This document shows positions 1-12,244 of a DNA stretch of 64,000 bases, one piece after another. The stretch's first letter is position 1; each line of letters opens with the position of its first letter. Made by a program: the position numbers and the translations under genes. The notes beneath the pieces are model-generated. The model did no database searches and had not been told where the DNA came from. It was given only the letters and a program-made list of their open reading frames with translations. The DNA comes from Scenedesmus sp. ARA3 (taxonomy: Eukaryota; Chlorophyta; Chlorophyceae; Sphaeropleales; Scenedesmaceae): contig RWJK01001039.1 in NCBI GenBank assembly GCA_004335835.1, positions 6,569-70,568 on the forward strand, given 5' to 3'.

Positions 1-1539
1 CGGCCGCCCCTGCTGCCGCTGCTGCTCCTAAAGCCACCGCCGCCGCCGCCATTGCGGCCGCCGCCGCCGCCGTAGCGGTGCTTGCTGGCCGCAGGCTTGC
101 GCACGCGAGCGGCAACAGCCTCCAGCTCTGGAGGCACGACCTGCCCCGCATCGCGCATTATCTGCACCAGCACAGGCGTCACTGCAGCATCCTGCGGCAC
201 GAGCAGAGTCAGGCTCTCGCCCTTGCGCCCGGCACGGCCAGTGCGGCCGATCCTGTGCACGTACATCTCGTGGTCACTCGGGAAGTCGTAGTTCACGACA
301 GCAGTGACGCCTGGAATGTCCAATCCGCGCGCCGCAACGTCTGTGGCGACAAGCACGGGGACAATGCCGCGGCGGAAGGCTGACAGCGCCGAGTCGCGCT
401 CGTACTGGGACTTGTCGCCGTGCACGGTGATCGCGCGGATGCCGGAGCGCGTCAGCTCGTGTGAAAGCCGGTCGCAGTCGCGCTTGGTGCTTGCAAACAC
501 CACCACCCGCGGCTGTGGGTTGGGAAGGTCATCCTGCGCGTAAGGATCCTCCGCAGTGCCGCTCACACCGCCCCTGCTGCCGCGCCGGCTGCTGCTGCTG
601 CTGCTGCTGCCGCTGCTTGATGTGTTGTTGCTTGTCAGCTCAGCGCCATGCAGGTGGTCGTGCAAATAGTCGCGCAGCGCTGGCAGCCTGTCCTCGGCAT
701 CTCCCAGCATGGCAACTAGCTGCGTGACGTCCTTGTTGGCCACCAGCTTCTCCTGCGGGCAGAAACAACAGATAAATAACAGAAATATAACACTATGTTC
801 AGGAGACGCACCAGAGCGTGATCAGATGCAGGCATGCAGCAATTCATGTAGGGCCAGATAATAAAGTGGGTAATGTGGGTGTGGAATGCTTTGATATGAA
901 AGCCAGCATCTCCTATGCGCAGCAGCAGCAAGCAGTTCAACAGCAAGCACCATGCTGTCATGACAACACTACATCTTATTCACCAATGCCGCACCTGCAC
1001 GTTGCCCACAAACACACGCACGGGGTCGTTCCTGCACAGCTGCCGTGCGATGTGCTGCACCTCCTTGGGCCAGGTGGCACTGAAGAACAGCGTCTGGCGC
1101 TGAGGGGGCGCCGGCTCGCCCTGCTTCAGCGGCTGCGCTGCCTCGCCGCCTGCGGCACAGCAGATGGCAGAGCAGCAGCAGCAGCAGCAGCGGCGTTGGC
1201 GTTGAGTGTGAACGATTGGGTCTTTTTGCACGTGTGATGAAAGCACGCACAGCACCGCACGCGCGCCTGCATGCATGTGTGCGTACTGTGGTCTGTGCAG
1301 ACGATGTGGCGGCGCCAACCAAACGAAGGGCGCTGCTTGCTGTTTGCACAGTGTCAGAGCAGCAACCTGGCCCTTTTCTGAGTGCTGCACAGCTCGCATG
1401 TGCCTAGTTTACACTGCAATCTGAGAGCCGCATGCCCCTTCCACCAGCATACCTGGCATGTGGCTGAGCAGCTCCCTGATCTGGGGTTCAAAGCCCATGT
1501 CCAGCATGCGGTCAGCCTCATCAAGCACCAACATCGACA

Positions 1540-1574
<35 letters not shown>

Positions 1575-2611
1575 GTATGGTCATCGCAGCGCTCCAACAA
1601 CAAACAAAGAGCATGGTGATGTGCGACGACTGCCTGCTGCGCAGACCAGCCCTGCCCCATCCATGCTCCTGCTCATGCGCTCTGCACCACCAGCAAGCCA
1701 AGCAAGCAATAGCACTGCTGCACACCTCCCCAAACAACTGCAGCCCAACCGCACCCCTGCTGCAGCTCAACTGCGCCCCCTCTTGCAGCTGAGCTCCCCC
1801 AGAGTCAGCTGTCCACCAACTCAACGCAATTGCTGCACTGCTCAACTCACCCTGTTGAGGCTGAGCTCGCCCGAGGTCACAAAGTCCAGCAGCCGGCCAG
1901 GCGTGGCAATGATCAGCTGCGGTGCACGCGAGAGGCTGCGGCCCTGCGGCCCGCGCGATGCGCCGCCATACAGGCACCTGCAGGCACGCGCAGACACGCA
2001 CACAATATAAGGCAGGTTGTTGCACACATTGCTGCAACCGCTGTCCATCAGGAGCGCTTGCAAGAACGACAGCCACACGCGCACGATGTAAGTCAGCTTG
2101 TTGCACGCATTGCTGCAACCGCCACACATCAGCAACGCTTGCAGGAACAGCAGGTGTGCTCCTTTGAAATGACGGCAAGCGTGTTGACCAGCATGCTTAG
2201 AGGGGAAGGTAGGCTGCTGCAAAGTGACAACATGCAGCTGCAACATGCCGAGGGTGCTGACAGGCACTCAAGGCCGTGCAACAACCTCCAGGCCAGCAGG
2301 TGCGCACTCACACGCGGCGTATCCTGAAAACCGCCCCTAGGTGCTCCGCCTCGTGCTGGATCTGCAACCCAGGTAGCCCAACAACACTGCCACTGACAGC
2401 AACCTTGGGACATGCAGCTGGCAAGCAGGTGAACACTCACGCGTTGCGAATCTTGAAGGGCGCCCCGAGCCGCTCCGCCTCGTGCTGGATCTGCTGCGCC
2501 AGCTCGCGCGTGGGCGCCAGCACCAGCGCAAATGGCGGAGCCTTGCCGGCCCCTCCCCAGCTCTGTGGCTGGTTCCATTTGCTCTGCCAGCCGCCGCGCT
2601 GCTGCTGCCGG

Positions 2612-2644
<33 letters not shown>

Positions 2645-4256
2645 GGGTGCTGCGCTGCGTGCTGCTGCAGCGCTGCTGTCTGCTCTTGGATGTGCAGGAA
2701 CGCGGGCACCAGGAAGCCGGCTGTCTTGCCTGATCCTGTGGATGCGATGGCCACTAGGTCTCTGCCTTGCATTGCAATAGGCCAGGCCTGTGCTTGGATG
2801 TATGAGGGCGCTGTGAAGCCGTGGCGCAGCAGCTGCGAGCAGGTGCAAGAGCATACGAAAGCAGCAGACAAAGAAGGCACAGCACGCAAAGCAGCGACAG
2901 CCAGGAAGCACGGGATGAGGTTTGCCACATGAGGAAATCCAGTAGCTGCTTCGGGCAGTCCGGTTGCTGCATCAGGACAGCTGCCCAATGCAGCAGCTGC
3001 GGTAGCCCTGGTTTGCCCCCTGCAGCTGATGCATTGTGTTGCAGTATACTACCACCAAGCAGACGAGTCCTGACACAGCCGTGCGCGGCTGCAGAGGCAG
3101 CCCAGCAGCACACATTCCCCTGCCTTAAACAATCATGCCAGACCATTACAGGGGCAGCTGCACAACACACCACAGACCTACAAACGTCTGCAGCATGACT
3201 GAAGTACAGTGCATTTGTATAAAGGGTTGCAGCCAGCCTTCACACTCACCGCATTCAGCAGCGCTGCAGGCAGCTCAGCCTGCTCAAAGGTCTGGCAGGG
3301 GTCTGGAGCATCAGCAGCATCAACGTACATCTGGAACTTGCGCCGGTACTGTGTTGGGCTCAGCTGCTCCGGCTGCAGCGCTGCTGCTGCTGCTGCTGCT
3401 GGCTGTTGCTCGCTGTCGCTCTCAGACTGGTCCTCTGCTGCTGCCTGCAGCACCAAGATTTTGCAGGCCAAGATGGTTTGATGATTGAGTATCGGATGGT
3501 TTGAGGATTGGGTATGGAGGCGCTTGATGGAGGCAGGTGCGATGTGGATGCATGTTTGAGGTGCTGGGGTGGATATGCAGGTGCGATTGAGTAGTGCTGG
3601 TGAAAACAACAACGCTGATTGCTAGATTCGAGATGTAAACTGCTTCTGCTGGCGGTAGTAATCAGCAAGCTGTTGGAAATTCGTATAAATGTTGGTTTGC
3701 CTTGCTGCTGTCAACCGTTCTGCTTGGTGGGCCGCATTGTGCAGCATGCCAATCCCTGACAGCCAGGCTGGCAGAAAGCAATGACAGAATGTGGCTGCAG
3801 CTGCTGCGGCTGCGCACAGCACAGAACAGACACTGCCACCAACAGCAGTCCCTTCTCACCAGCATGCTTGATTGCCACCTGACAGGCTGCAGCTGCCCTG
3901 GATACTGCCAGTGCTGCTGCCGCAGCAACAGCTGCGCTCCATGGCTTGACGATCGCTGCTCCTTGCCATGTGTCTGCCGCAGCTGCGCTGACAAGCAGCT
4001 GAGAGTGCTGAGAGAGCATGCACCTGGAACACACAAGCACAGTGCAGCAAAAAACATCACTCAGCCTCAAGTGTGCCTGCAGGTCCTGATACAGCAGCAG
4101 CAGCAGCAGTCAGGTCCGGCACGTCAGAGTGCGTGGAGCCTTACCAGCAGCGGCAGGCAGCTGCTGAAACCCGCAGGTAATGCCAAGGGCAGCTCCAGGC
4201 CGGGTGCAAAGAGCTCCAAGCACGCGAGCTAGCCTCATCGAAGCAGGCGGTGCCAT
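1..4256 (-). CDS. DEAD-box ATP-dependent RNA helicase, DDX5/DBP2-like core, probably organelle-targeted (3' end off window)
   Basis: Eight exons on the minus strand: 4256-4145, 4023-3860, 3444-3250, 2832-2441, 1977-1851, 1540-1453, 1149-995 and 752-<1; all junction phases agree. At least 661 residues. Seen motifs in order: Q-motif region ([12 protein letters not shown]), Walker A (ASTGSGKT), [16 protein letters not shown] ([16 protein letters not shown]), SAT (LFFSATWPK), motif V ([13 protein letters not shown]), motif VI ([13 protein letters not shown]), then a Gly/Arg-rich tail that runs off the window. Most like plant RH14/RH46 and yeast Dbp2. The first ~92 residues are rich in Arg, Ala, Ser and Leu with almost no acidic residues, which suggests a mitochondrial or plastid presequence; this is inference. 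ATP-dependent unwinding or remodelling of RNA. Divergent from the Maf gene. Intron 6 ends in a long CTG run before its acceptor. Confidence 0.9.
2007..2155. repeat. Two-copy tandem repeat inside a helicase intron
   Basis: Two diverged copies of a roughly 75-80 bp unit (2007-2072 and 2086-2150), each with the core TTGTTGCACxCATTGCTGCA and a following CGCTTGCA. It lies in the intron between helicase exons 4 and 5 and has no evident coding content. Confidence 0.6.
2300..2370 (-). repeat. Echo of helicase exon 4 end plus donor
   Basis: A diverged copy of the last ~60 bp of helicase exon 4 and its GTGAGT donor (true junction 2441/2440), placed about 129 bp further into the intron. The copied segment would read as a corrupted version of the exon's GAPFKIRN end. 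The donor is preserved. Confidence 0.7.
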
Positions 4257-4958
4257 GCTGTGGCTGTACGCCTGGGCGTCCCTTCAAGGGCGCGACAGAG
4301 TTTTATGAGGCTCAGTAAAAGCTCAGACTGCTCACACCGCCCATGCACTGCTTACAAACACCACTGTGAGGAGAGGCGGGCGGGTGCGGATCTCAGCTGG
4401 AAACAGCAGCAGCACAAGAACAGCAGATCAGCACTTTCTTGCAAGCACCGTAGCGCATAGGGCTCCCGTGTCAGTCGTAACCAGGGTTAGTGACCAGTGT
4501 GAGTTTCACATCACGGTCACCAGACTTCTCTGAGCTTGCAGTTGCGCGTTTATTGTTATCTGTAGTTCGTGTAGGACTCAATACTTCTAGAACAGGATGC
4601 TGTCTGGCCTTGCTGCTGCCTTGCTCGGCCCACCATGTTGAGCATCCTGCTGATCCTGTTCATTGTATGCACGATCATTGCTTCAGTCGCCATTGAACAG
4701 TCGCGTATGTGGCCGTTGCTGTGACGCCTGCCCACGCACCTGCAGCACAGGCCCCTCAGGCCTTGACTGGTAGCACAGCAATAGCAGCACGCAACAGCCA
4801 TACTAGCCAAGGCTTAAGCAGGCTTCGTGGACGCGCAGCAGTGCCCAGCAGTCTGAATTTGCCTCAATTTGGCGACAAAGCTTTAGTGGTAGCTAGATAG
4901 TAGCTGGAGCAGGCGCTGGGTCACTTGCAGGAAACACTGCAGGAAAGGAGAGTGAAAC
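4257..4958. promoter_or_regulatory. Divergent intergenic region, helicase/Maf
   Basis: 702 bp between the start codons of the minus-strand helicase and the plus-strand Maf gene, so it should hold both 5' UTRs and both promoters. I see no clear TATA box or other named element, and no supported coding exon. Confidence 0.45.
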
Positions 4959-5965
4959 ATGAGTAGCCTGACAGCACGCTTTGCCAGCTTTGTAGCTTCA
5001 AACCCACGCATAGTGCTGGGCACTGCGTCGTCATCCAGGCGGCAGATTATGGACAGCCTGGCATCACAGTACAGCTTCAAGTACGAAGTCCTGAAAGCAG
5101 ACATAGATGAGAAAGCCATTCGGCACGACACTCCCAGGGACCTAGTGCTGGCACTTGCACATGCCAAGGCAGATGCTCTGCTGCAAAAGCTAGCTGTAGC
5201 AGACAGCAGCAGCAACAGCAGCAGTGCAGCAGCAGGGAATGCAGCAGACAGCGGCAGCAGCAGCAGCGGCACGTTCCTGATAACATGTGATCAAGTCGTG
5301 GTGCATGAGGGCCAGATGCGTGAGAAGCCTGAAGATGTGGAAGAGGCGCACAGGTGGGGCCATGGCTGGCTTGCTACATGAGTCTGTAGCAGTAGTGCTG
5401 ACAGTCTGCCGTTTTTTGAAGCGCACAGCGTACTGGAGAGTAGATGTGGATGATGCCACATGCCCGTAGTAGCAGCAGCAGTGTAAGGCCAGGCATGAAT
5501 CCTGCGCCTGCTTGCACACATGCAATTATGCAGCTGAGTTGAGGCACGCTGGCAAACCCCCAACTTCAGATCGTACACTGAAGTGCTCATCTGTTTCCTT
5601 GCCCCTGCTGCGCATCAACTTGGATGGCCACCCTGCAACAACAAACAATTAACTGCTGCAGGTTCATCCACAGCTACAGCAGGAGCCCTGCTCAGACAGT
5701 CGGCTCAGTGCTGTGCACCAATGTAGCCACTGGCAGCCGCCACCAGACTGTCGAGGTGTGCACCATCCACATGAATGACATGCCGGATGACGTCATTGAT
5801 CAGCTGATCGCCGAGGGTGACGTGCTGTGGTGTGCTGGCGGGCTCATGGTAGAGCACCCGCTGGTGGTGCCATACATAACACAAATAGAGGGCAGCCAGG
5901 AGAGCGTGATGGGGCTGGGGAAAGAGGCGGTGATGAGCGTGCTAGTGGCTGCTGCAGGCCTGTGA
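4959..5965 (+). CDS. Maf-like nucleoside triphosphate pyrophosphatase
   Basis: Two exons, 4959-5353 and 5662-5965, joined in phase 2; 232 residues, close to the usual ~200 of the Maf/HAM1-like family. Seen: N-terminal VLGTASSSRRQIM, equivalent to the family's substrate-binding S-x-R-R segment; ITCDQVV with the catalytic Asp; REKP; and the second half with a SYS segment and ITQIEGSQESVMGLG, the family's G-x-x-x-x-VMGLP-type end. Maf proteins hydrolyse dTTP, UTP or modified NTPs to the monophosphate and pyrophosphate and act as house-cleaning enzymes. A low-complexity Ser/Ala insert of about 30 residues precedes the catalytic Asp and comes from CAG/AGC repeats. The start chosen is the first Met before the conserved segment. 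Confidence 0.9.
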
Positions 5966-5975
5966 CGCAGCAGCA

Positions 5976-6008
<33 letters not shown>

Positions 6009-7227
6009 TATCTGTCTGATGATCAATATATTCACAGGACAGGTCAGTCGCAGTCGCATGGTGTGCGGCGCATGTTTGATGCGTGCAGCGCGTGTATGCA
6101 CACAGCCCGCAAGGGCGCCGTGGCCTGACAATCACGCTACAACGGTGCGCTTGCAACGCTGGAATGTTTTGCGGGACAGGCGTCCCAGTGCGCGGGTGCC
6201 CTCTGGATTGGCGCTCGACTGCAGCAGCATGACGTTTAGCTTGACTGCAGCAGCAGGAACCACCTGTTGCTGCCAGGTGACGTGTGGTGCGGTCTGGTGC
6301 CACACGATGCGATCAGCGCGCAGCATTCGCCTGCACATTGCACTGTTGCAGCTGAGCCACCTGAGGTTGCTGCTTTTTCTGTGCATGTTGGTGAGCACAG
6401 TGGGTGCTGTGAAATGGCGTGGGACAAGCTTTGTCTGCGCTGTTGACAGCATGCACAATCCATGGTGCTGATACGTTCATGACATGCTATGCTGTTCCTG
6501 TCGCAAAACATGCAGTCATAACCACTGTCAGCTGGTGTTGATGCCATGCCCTGATCGTGCATGTCTGCTTGGCATGCCTGGCTGCCCATCATGAGCCACT
6601 ATGGCATCAAGAGCGACTATGGTGGCCAGGTGTTGCTGCTCGGGGGTTCCCATGGTGATTCCTATGCATATCCATATGGTGAGGTTGCATGCCACACAGG
6701 GCTATGGTGACTGAGCAGTACAGAGCTGTCTGCAGGCGCGACGTGTCGATGTGGTGAAGTGAACAGTCTACGTTGGTGCTCGTCGCGAAGCTGGACAGCT
6801 TCTGTTTTGTCTTGTCAGGAAACTCAACGGTTCAGCGGTCAAGGCGCATCGTTTGCCCTGATCATCCGACAATTCAGCTCTACGTGCCACATAGCGACAC
6901 ATCACGGCGTTCTCTGCCCACTCAGGTGGCAAGGAGTCCCCAGGTACGCACCGGTGCGAGATGACCTTCAACCTTCTTATGACACTTTCCCCTGACACGT
7001 TCTCGTTTCATCAGCAGCAGAATGTATTTATGCTGAAACATCTAGCACAACGAAACACAACAACCGATTACAGATGCCTCTTTCTTCTCTGTCACAGCAG
7101 CGACGTGCTTGACTACCTGTAGCTGTGTGCACTTGATCAGTCCCAGGACGTGTCTGTGCTCAGCTGTAGTGCTCATTTAGCTTTAACACCCCTTGTAATA
7201 GTCTCAACTCCAAGTCGCGCCGAGGTC
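5966..7227. other. Intergenic region between Maf and GT2 copy A
   Basis: Begins with a CAG microsatellite (about 5968-6006), probably in the Maf 3' UTR. The rest holds only short open frames in conflicting directions with no recognisable protein similarity or consistent splice sites. I see no gene here. Confidence 0.5.
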
Positions 7228-7508
7228 GCTCGGGTGAGTGCCAGCAAGCACTCATTATGCCAGGTTCCCAGCCATCTTCCAAGTCATTATGGCACTGCAA
7301 ATCGGCCAGTTGCTATGAACTCCATTTACACCAGTTCAACGAGTTTTCCTATGATGCACGTTGATCATGCAGTGCTGGGTTGCGCACTGACGAACCGTAC
7401 CTTCCGGTGCGGCTGCGTTCCCTTTCGCTGCTGCTAGGCTTCGACGCCAGCAACTGCAAGAACTTGAGACAAGCAAGCCGCGGCAACTATCTGACAGAAA
7501 AAGCGCCC
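7228..7508 (+). promoter_or_regulatory. Duplicated 5' flank of GT2 copy A
   Basis: About 280 bp upstream of the start codon of copy A, recognisably related to 15964-16234 before copy B. Both begin with GGTGAGTGCCAGCA followed by CCAGGTTCCCAGCC and CTTCCAAG. The shared GGTGAGT could be a donor of a 5' UTR intron or just part of the duplicated promoter/leader. Confidence 0.5.
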
Positions 7509-10500
7509 ATGAGCGGCAATGGGGCCTTGCCCAAGTCTATGAAGGACCCCCAGGTCATGTCAGCTCCAGCTCCCAAGCTGCGTGCCAAGAGATCCTGGGT
7601 GGCAACTGGCTTCTTCGCGTCGTACATGGTGGCCCTGATCATCTACTTCGCCATTCGCTGCATGGGGATTGCCAAAGGCATGACCAACTGGCGTGATCGC
7701 GGGTGAGATATGGTCATAGTCACTATGATAACAACCCTGCGCAACACCTTCCTGCATGGCAGCCGTTGCCTGTGCAAAAGCTGCCGCTGCTCTCCAACTC
7801 CAAGATCCGTCAACCATCATCATAGAGAACCATTTGCCATGACTGTAGCTGTACTGCTGATGGGAGGCTGCATTGCAATAGCTGAGGTGCAACTGTGTCC
7901 CGACTAGTACCCCGGCCGATGGTCCCACTCTGCATTCCTGGTGAAAAGGTCTGGCCGACGAGGAACCATTGACGATGAGGTCTGGCATGGAAAGGTGCCG
8001 TGCGCATCTGACTTGCACAGCAAGCAGCCATTTTGCACAATCTAACAGGTGCTGCTGCTGCTGCTGCCGCCAAACCAACATCACGCCTCGCATCCCCACC
8101 CACAGGTACAGCATTGCTGTGCTGGTGGTTGAGGCCATCGGCGTGAGCGCCTTGATTCCCTATGCCTTTGCCAACCTGAGGCCCACGCTGCCGGTTGAGG
8201 AGCCAGAGCGCAAAGAAAATGAGGATCCCATTACGTGGGCGGAGTTTGGAGTTCGCGACAAGTGAGTGGCATGGAAGTTGCCTGGACAGCACAAACCAGG
8301 CAAAAGCTGTCCTGAGCTGAATGGGCAGGCTGGCACTGCAGCTACTCTGCTGACACTGCTGCTGCTTGAGCGTTCTAGCAGCTCTTGTTGCACTTGGCTG
8401 CATGCAGCAGTAGCGGGCAAAGCTACATCGCATCCCGCAGTGCAGCTGCAGCTGTCACGTGCTGCTGTGCATCACATGCACTGTTGGCAGTATGCCTGCG
8501 CACTGCACATGTTGTACCAGCCTTCTGCCCTGGTTGCTGCCCGGCTGCTGCGCTGCCCTGCCTGTGTCCTGCGCAGCTTTGACGTGTTCATCCTGGTGCC
8601 CTGCTACAAGGAGAGCTGGGCCACCATCAAGCGCACGCTGATGTGCGCCATGTTTGCGCGCGTGCCGCCCGGCTGCCGCAAGCACATCATCCTGGGCAAC
8701 GACGGCCACGACGTGGTGCGTGAGGCGCAGCGCTGCGCCTGCTGCTGAACTGCTTTGCTGATTGGAATACCTGCTGGCAGTTGTGCTTGTTTAATTGGTT
8801 ATATTCTGTACACAAAGCATTGATCATGATGCAGCCTTGCTGCAACAGATCCATGGCTCAGCTGCCTCACCAGCGTGGCTTGTCAGCAGCGCCGAACAGC
8901 AGAATACGGGCACCTTACTTGCCCTGCTGCACATGTGTGCTGTGTGATGCAGGACAACGCAAACTGCCAAAGGCGTCGTCAGTTGGTGGAAGATCTGCAG
9001 CTTGCCATGCGCGGTGTTTACAGAGGTGCGACAGATCAGGTCATGATGCTGCTGGTTTACTTTCAACGCTGGGGCTGTTATAACAGCCTAAGCACAAGCA
9101 TGGCTGCATCTGGCGGCCTCGCTGGCAGTTACGGCTGCCGCCCTTTCCTGGAAGCTTATGTAGTGAATGGTTTCAAGTCAACTGGTTGTGCTAGGCAGGC
9201 CACTTTTTCATTTTCACCTGGCTTTTGCAAGCAGCTGTAGATTCCGCAGATCCCAGCAGAAAGAATTGCAGAGACAGTCGGTAGCCATGCCACAAGCAAG
9301 AGAAACTGCCAGCGTTGGCAGCTTGTAGGCCTGTAACAGCGCTCGGCCTGACTTTTGCACACATTATGCAACCGCTGCTGCGCAGACCAACCCGACTGGT
9401 TCTATGCCATCCACCAAAGCAACCGCTTCAAGGTGCGCTGTGACCAAGACAACAAAAAGTTCACTGGCGAAGACAAGCGCATCGCAGGCAATGCCAAGTC
9501 ACTCAACCTGAACCACTGTGAGTGCTGGTGCAGTGCAACGCAGCAGCTGCTGCTGCTGCTGCTGCTGCTCCTTCGGCTAGCTTTCTGCGTTCCGTGCGAA
9601 CAGGCATGCACAAGTTGTCTGCACTGTTGCGCCAGGCAACAGGCAGAATCAGCAGGACTATGGCTTATTGCCGTCCACTGTTTGCAAATCATAACATGGA
9701 ACACATCACAGGTAGCGCCAGCTGCTTAGGCATGGCCTGTGGTCACAATGCCGCGCCGGAGGCAGAGCTCAAGAGCAGCACCATTTACTTGTTTCTTCAC
9801 CATGCTCATATCGCCATAATGTGCAGGCATCAAGATCGTCATCCCCAACATCTTGGCACGCCACCACCAGCGCGAGCGCAACGCGAGCAGTGCAGAGCCC
9901 CGCCTGTGTGACTTCAGCGATGCCGTGCTGCGCCGCAGCGTGGTTGTGGTGCTGGACTGCGACATGGCCATCACCAACGACCCCAACGAAGTCATGTTGG
10001 CTAACACCCCGCCCAGGAACGGAGACGGTGTCGGCTTCCTGCCTAAGGTGCGGCGCTGTTGCGAGTGGGTTTCCTGCAGGCGTGTCCATGTGTGCGCATC
10101 CCAGCACGCACCCTTCCTGGTCTGAAGTCGAGTGTCTGCCGAGTTCTCCTGCAGCTGGTACTCACGCCATGCACAGCCACCGCTGCAGCACCTTGCTGCA
10201 GGCCTGCCAGACTAGCTGGCTTACTTATGAGTTATGGCTCTCACTGCCCTGCGCCTGCTGCTGCTGCAGGTCCTGCGCGTGCTGCAAGATGACCGCTTCG
10301 ACTTGGTGCTGACGCCACAGTACTTCACCAATGTGACGTCCTACGCGGACGTGTTCAACCACCTCAACCCGCAGTTCTGGTGAGGCAGCGCTACCCTCAC
10401 TCTATAACCATTGACCATGCTGTGAAGCATGTCTTGCCTGCCATGCGATGCTTGCGCTTCGTCGCCCTGCCTGTAGTATCAGCAGCTTGTGGGTTGTCTG

Positions 10501-12187
10501 CTGTGGGTTGGAGTGTGCGGCTTCCGCTGCTGACCTGCTTGCTGCTGCTTGCTGCCTGCTGCTGCAGGGAGTACATCCTGCCAGGGCTGACCACGCTGGG
10601 CTACGTGGCCTGCACAGGTGGGTGTAGTGCAGCTTGCGGTAATGCTGTACATGTGCACACCGCTGTTGACGAGTTGTATGTTTGAAGCAGGTGCTGCTGC
10701 TGTCCTTGACTAGCTTCAAGTTGGGTTGTCCCAAAAGCATGCTCTGTCCTGCAAGCTGTCATAACTGCACCTGGCAGGTATGGTGAGAGCACGAGGCTAG
10801 CCTGCGACTGACAGACAGTGCTGTCCGCCCTGCTGCTGCGGCTTGCAGGCACAAACATGGGCCTGCGCCTATCCATGCTGCACAACCACAGCAGCACAAA
10901 CGACAGGAATGAGAACCAGGCAGTGAAGGAGTTTGCAGAGGGCCAGGGCGGTCCCTCTGCCCGCTACGAGGCTGCCATGCAGGGCCCCTTCCCTGTATAC
11001 AGCGTGACAGAGGACTACGCACTGTCCCTGGAGCTGAAGAAGGCGGGCGTCAAGGTGAGCACTGCAGCAGCGGGGCGTTGACCATGTTTGACCATGTTTG
11101 ACCAGAGCTGATGGTTCATGTGTGAAAGCCCCCAGTGCTATGCCTGCTGCAGCAACGCACTCCTGTGCTGCTTATCAAGCACTTTGTGTGTGCAAGCAGC
11201 ATCCTGACGGCTGTGTGCGTTCTTGCGTGTCTGCTGCATGCTGCTGCAGGGCACGTACATCAAAGAGTACCTGGTGAAGGGTGCTGCTCCCCCAGGCATC
11301 ACAGCAGTAGACACCCAGCGTGGCCGCTGGACAGAGGGTCACTACCAGGTGAGCAGCAAAGTCCCATTGTTAGTGATACGCATGCTGGTTTTACGGTTCA
11401 CGTATCACCGTTACTGCAGGCTGCAGATGCTGCCAGCTTGCAGGATGCGCCTGTCCTGCAGGCTGCAGATGCTGCCAGCTTGCAGGAAGTGCATATGCTG
11501 TAAGCTGACCCCATCACGATGCAGACATCTACAGATGGCATGGTTGCAGGTTGGTGGTGCCAAATGTGCTGAATGGAGCTCTGCACGCCGTCAGCCTTTC
11601 AACCTTTGCGCTTGCCCGCCTGCCTGCCTGGCCCTTGGCATGCTGCACACCCCCTGCAGATCTTCTTCAGCCGCAAGAACCCCTTCTTCCACCCCTTCAA
11701 GCTGGGTCCGATGGGAGCCATCTACTACAACTACGGCACGCTGTGAGTGGCAGGCATGCGCAGCTGAGCGCAGGAGAGGATGGATATCACAGACAGCATT
11801 GTTGAACAGAGCATTGCTGACAGGCAGCTGAACACTAACAGCTACAAGAAACACCTCAACAGCTGGCAGTACGCTGGAACGTCTTTACCTCTGGTGCCAC
11901 CAGAGGTGTCAGTGACACTGGGAGCCATTGCCATGTGTGTCCCACTCGGAGGGGAACACTGCTTGTGTCTGACAGCTGCCAGCTGCCTGCCTGCCTGCCT
12001 GTCTGCCCTCCTGCAGCGCCTACCTGGCCAACATCATCACCATCTGGGTTTACCAGTTTGTGCCGCTGCTCAGCGCGCTGGACTTGCAGCCTGTGGCCTT
12101 CAGCTCAGAATTCCGCTATGTGAGCAACGCTGCTGCCAGCTGACCTTGCACAGCACAGCACAAAAGCGGTGGCTGGTGGTTGCTTAC

Positions 12188-12244
<57 letters not shown>

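Noticed and set aside
5966..7227. A gene between Maf and GT2 copy A
   Set aside because: Only short frames without similarity or paired splice sites.
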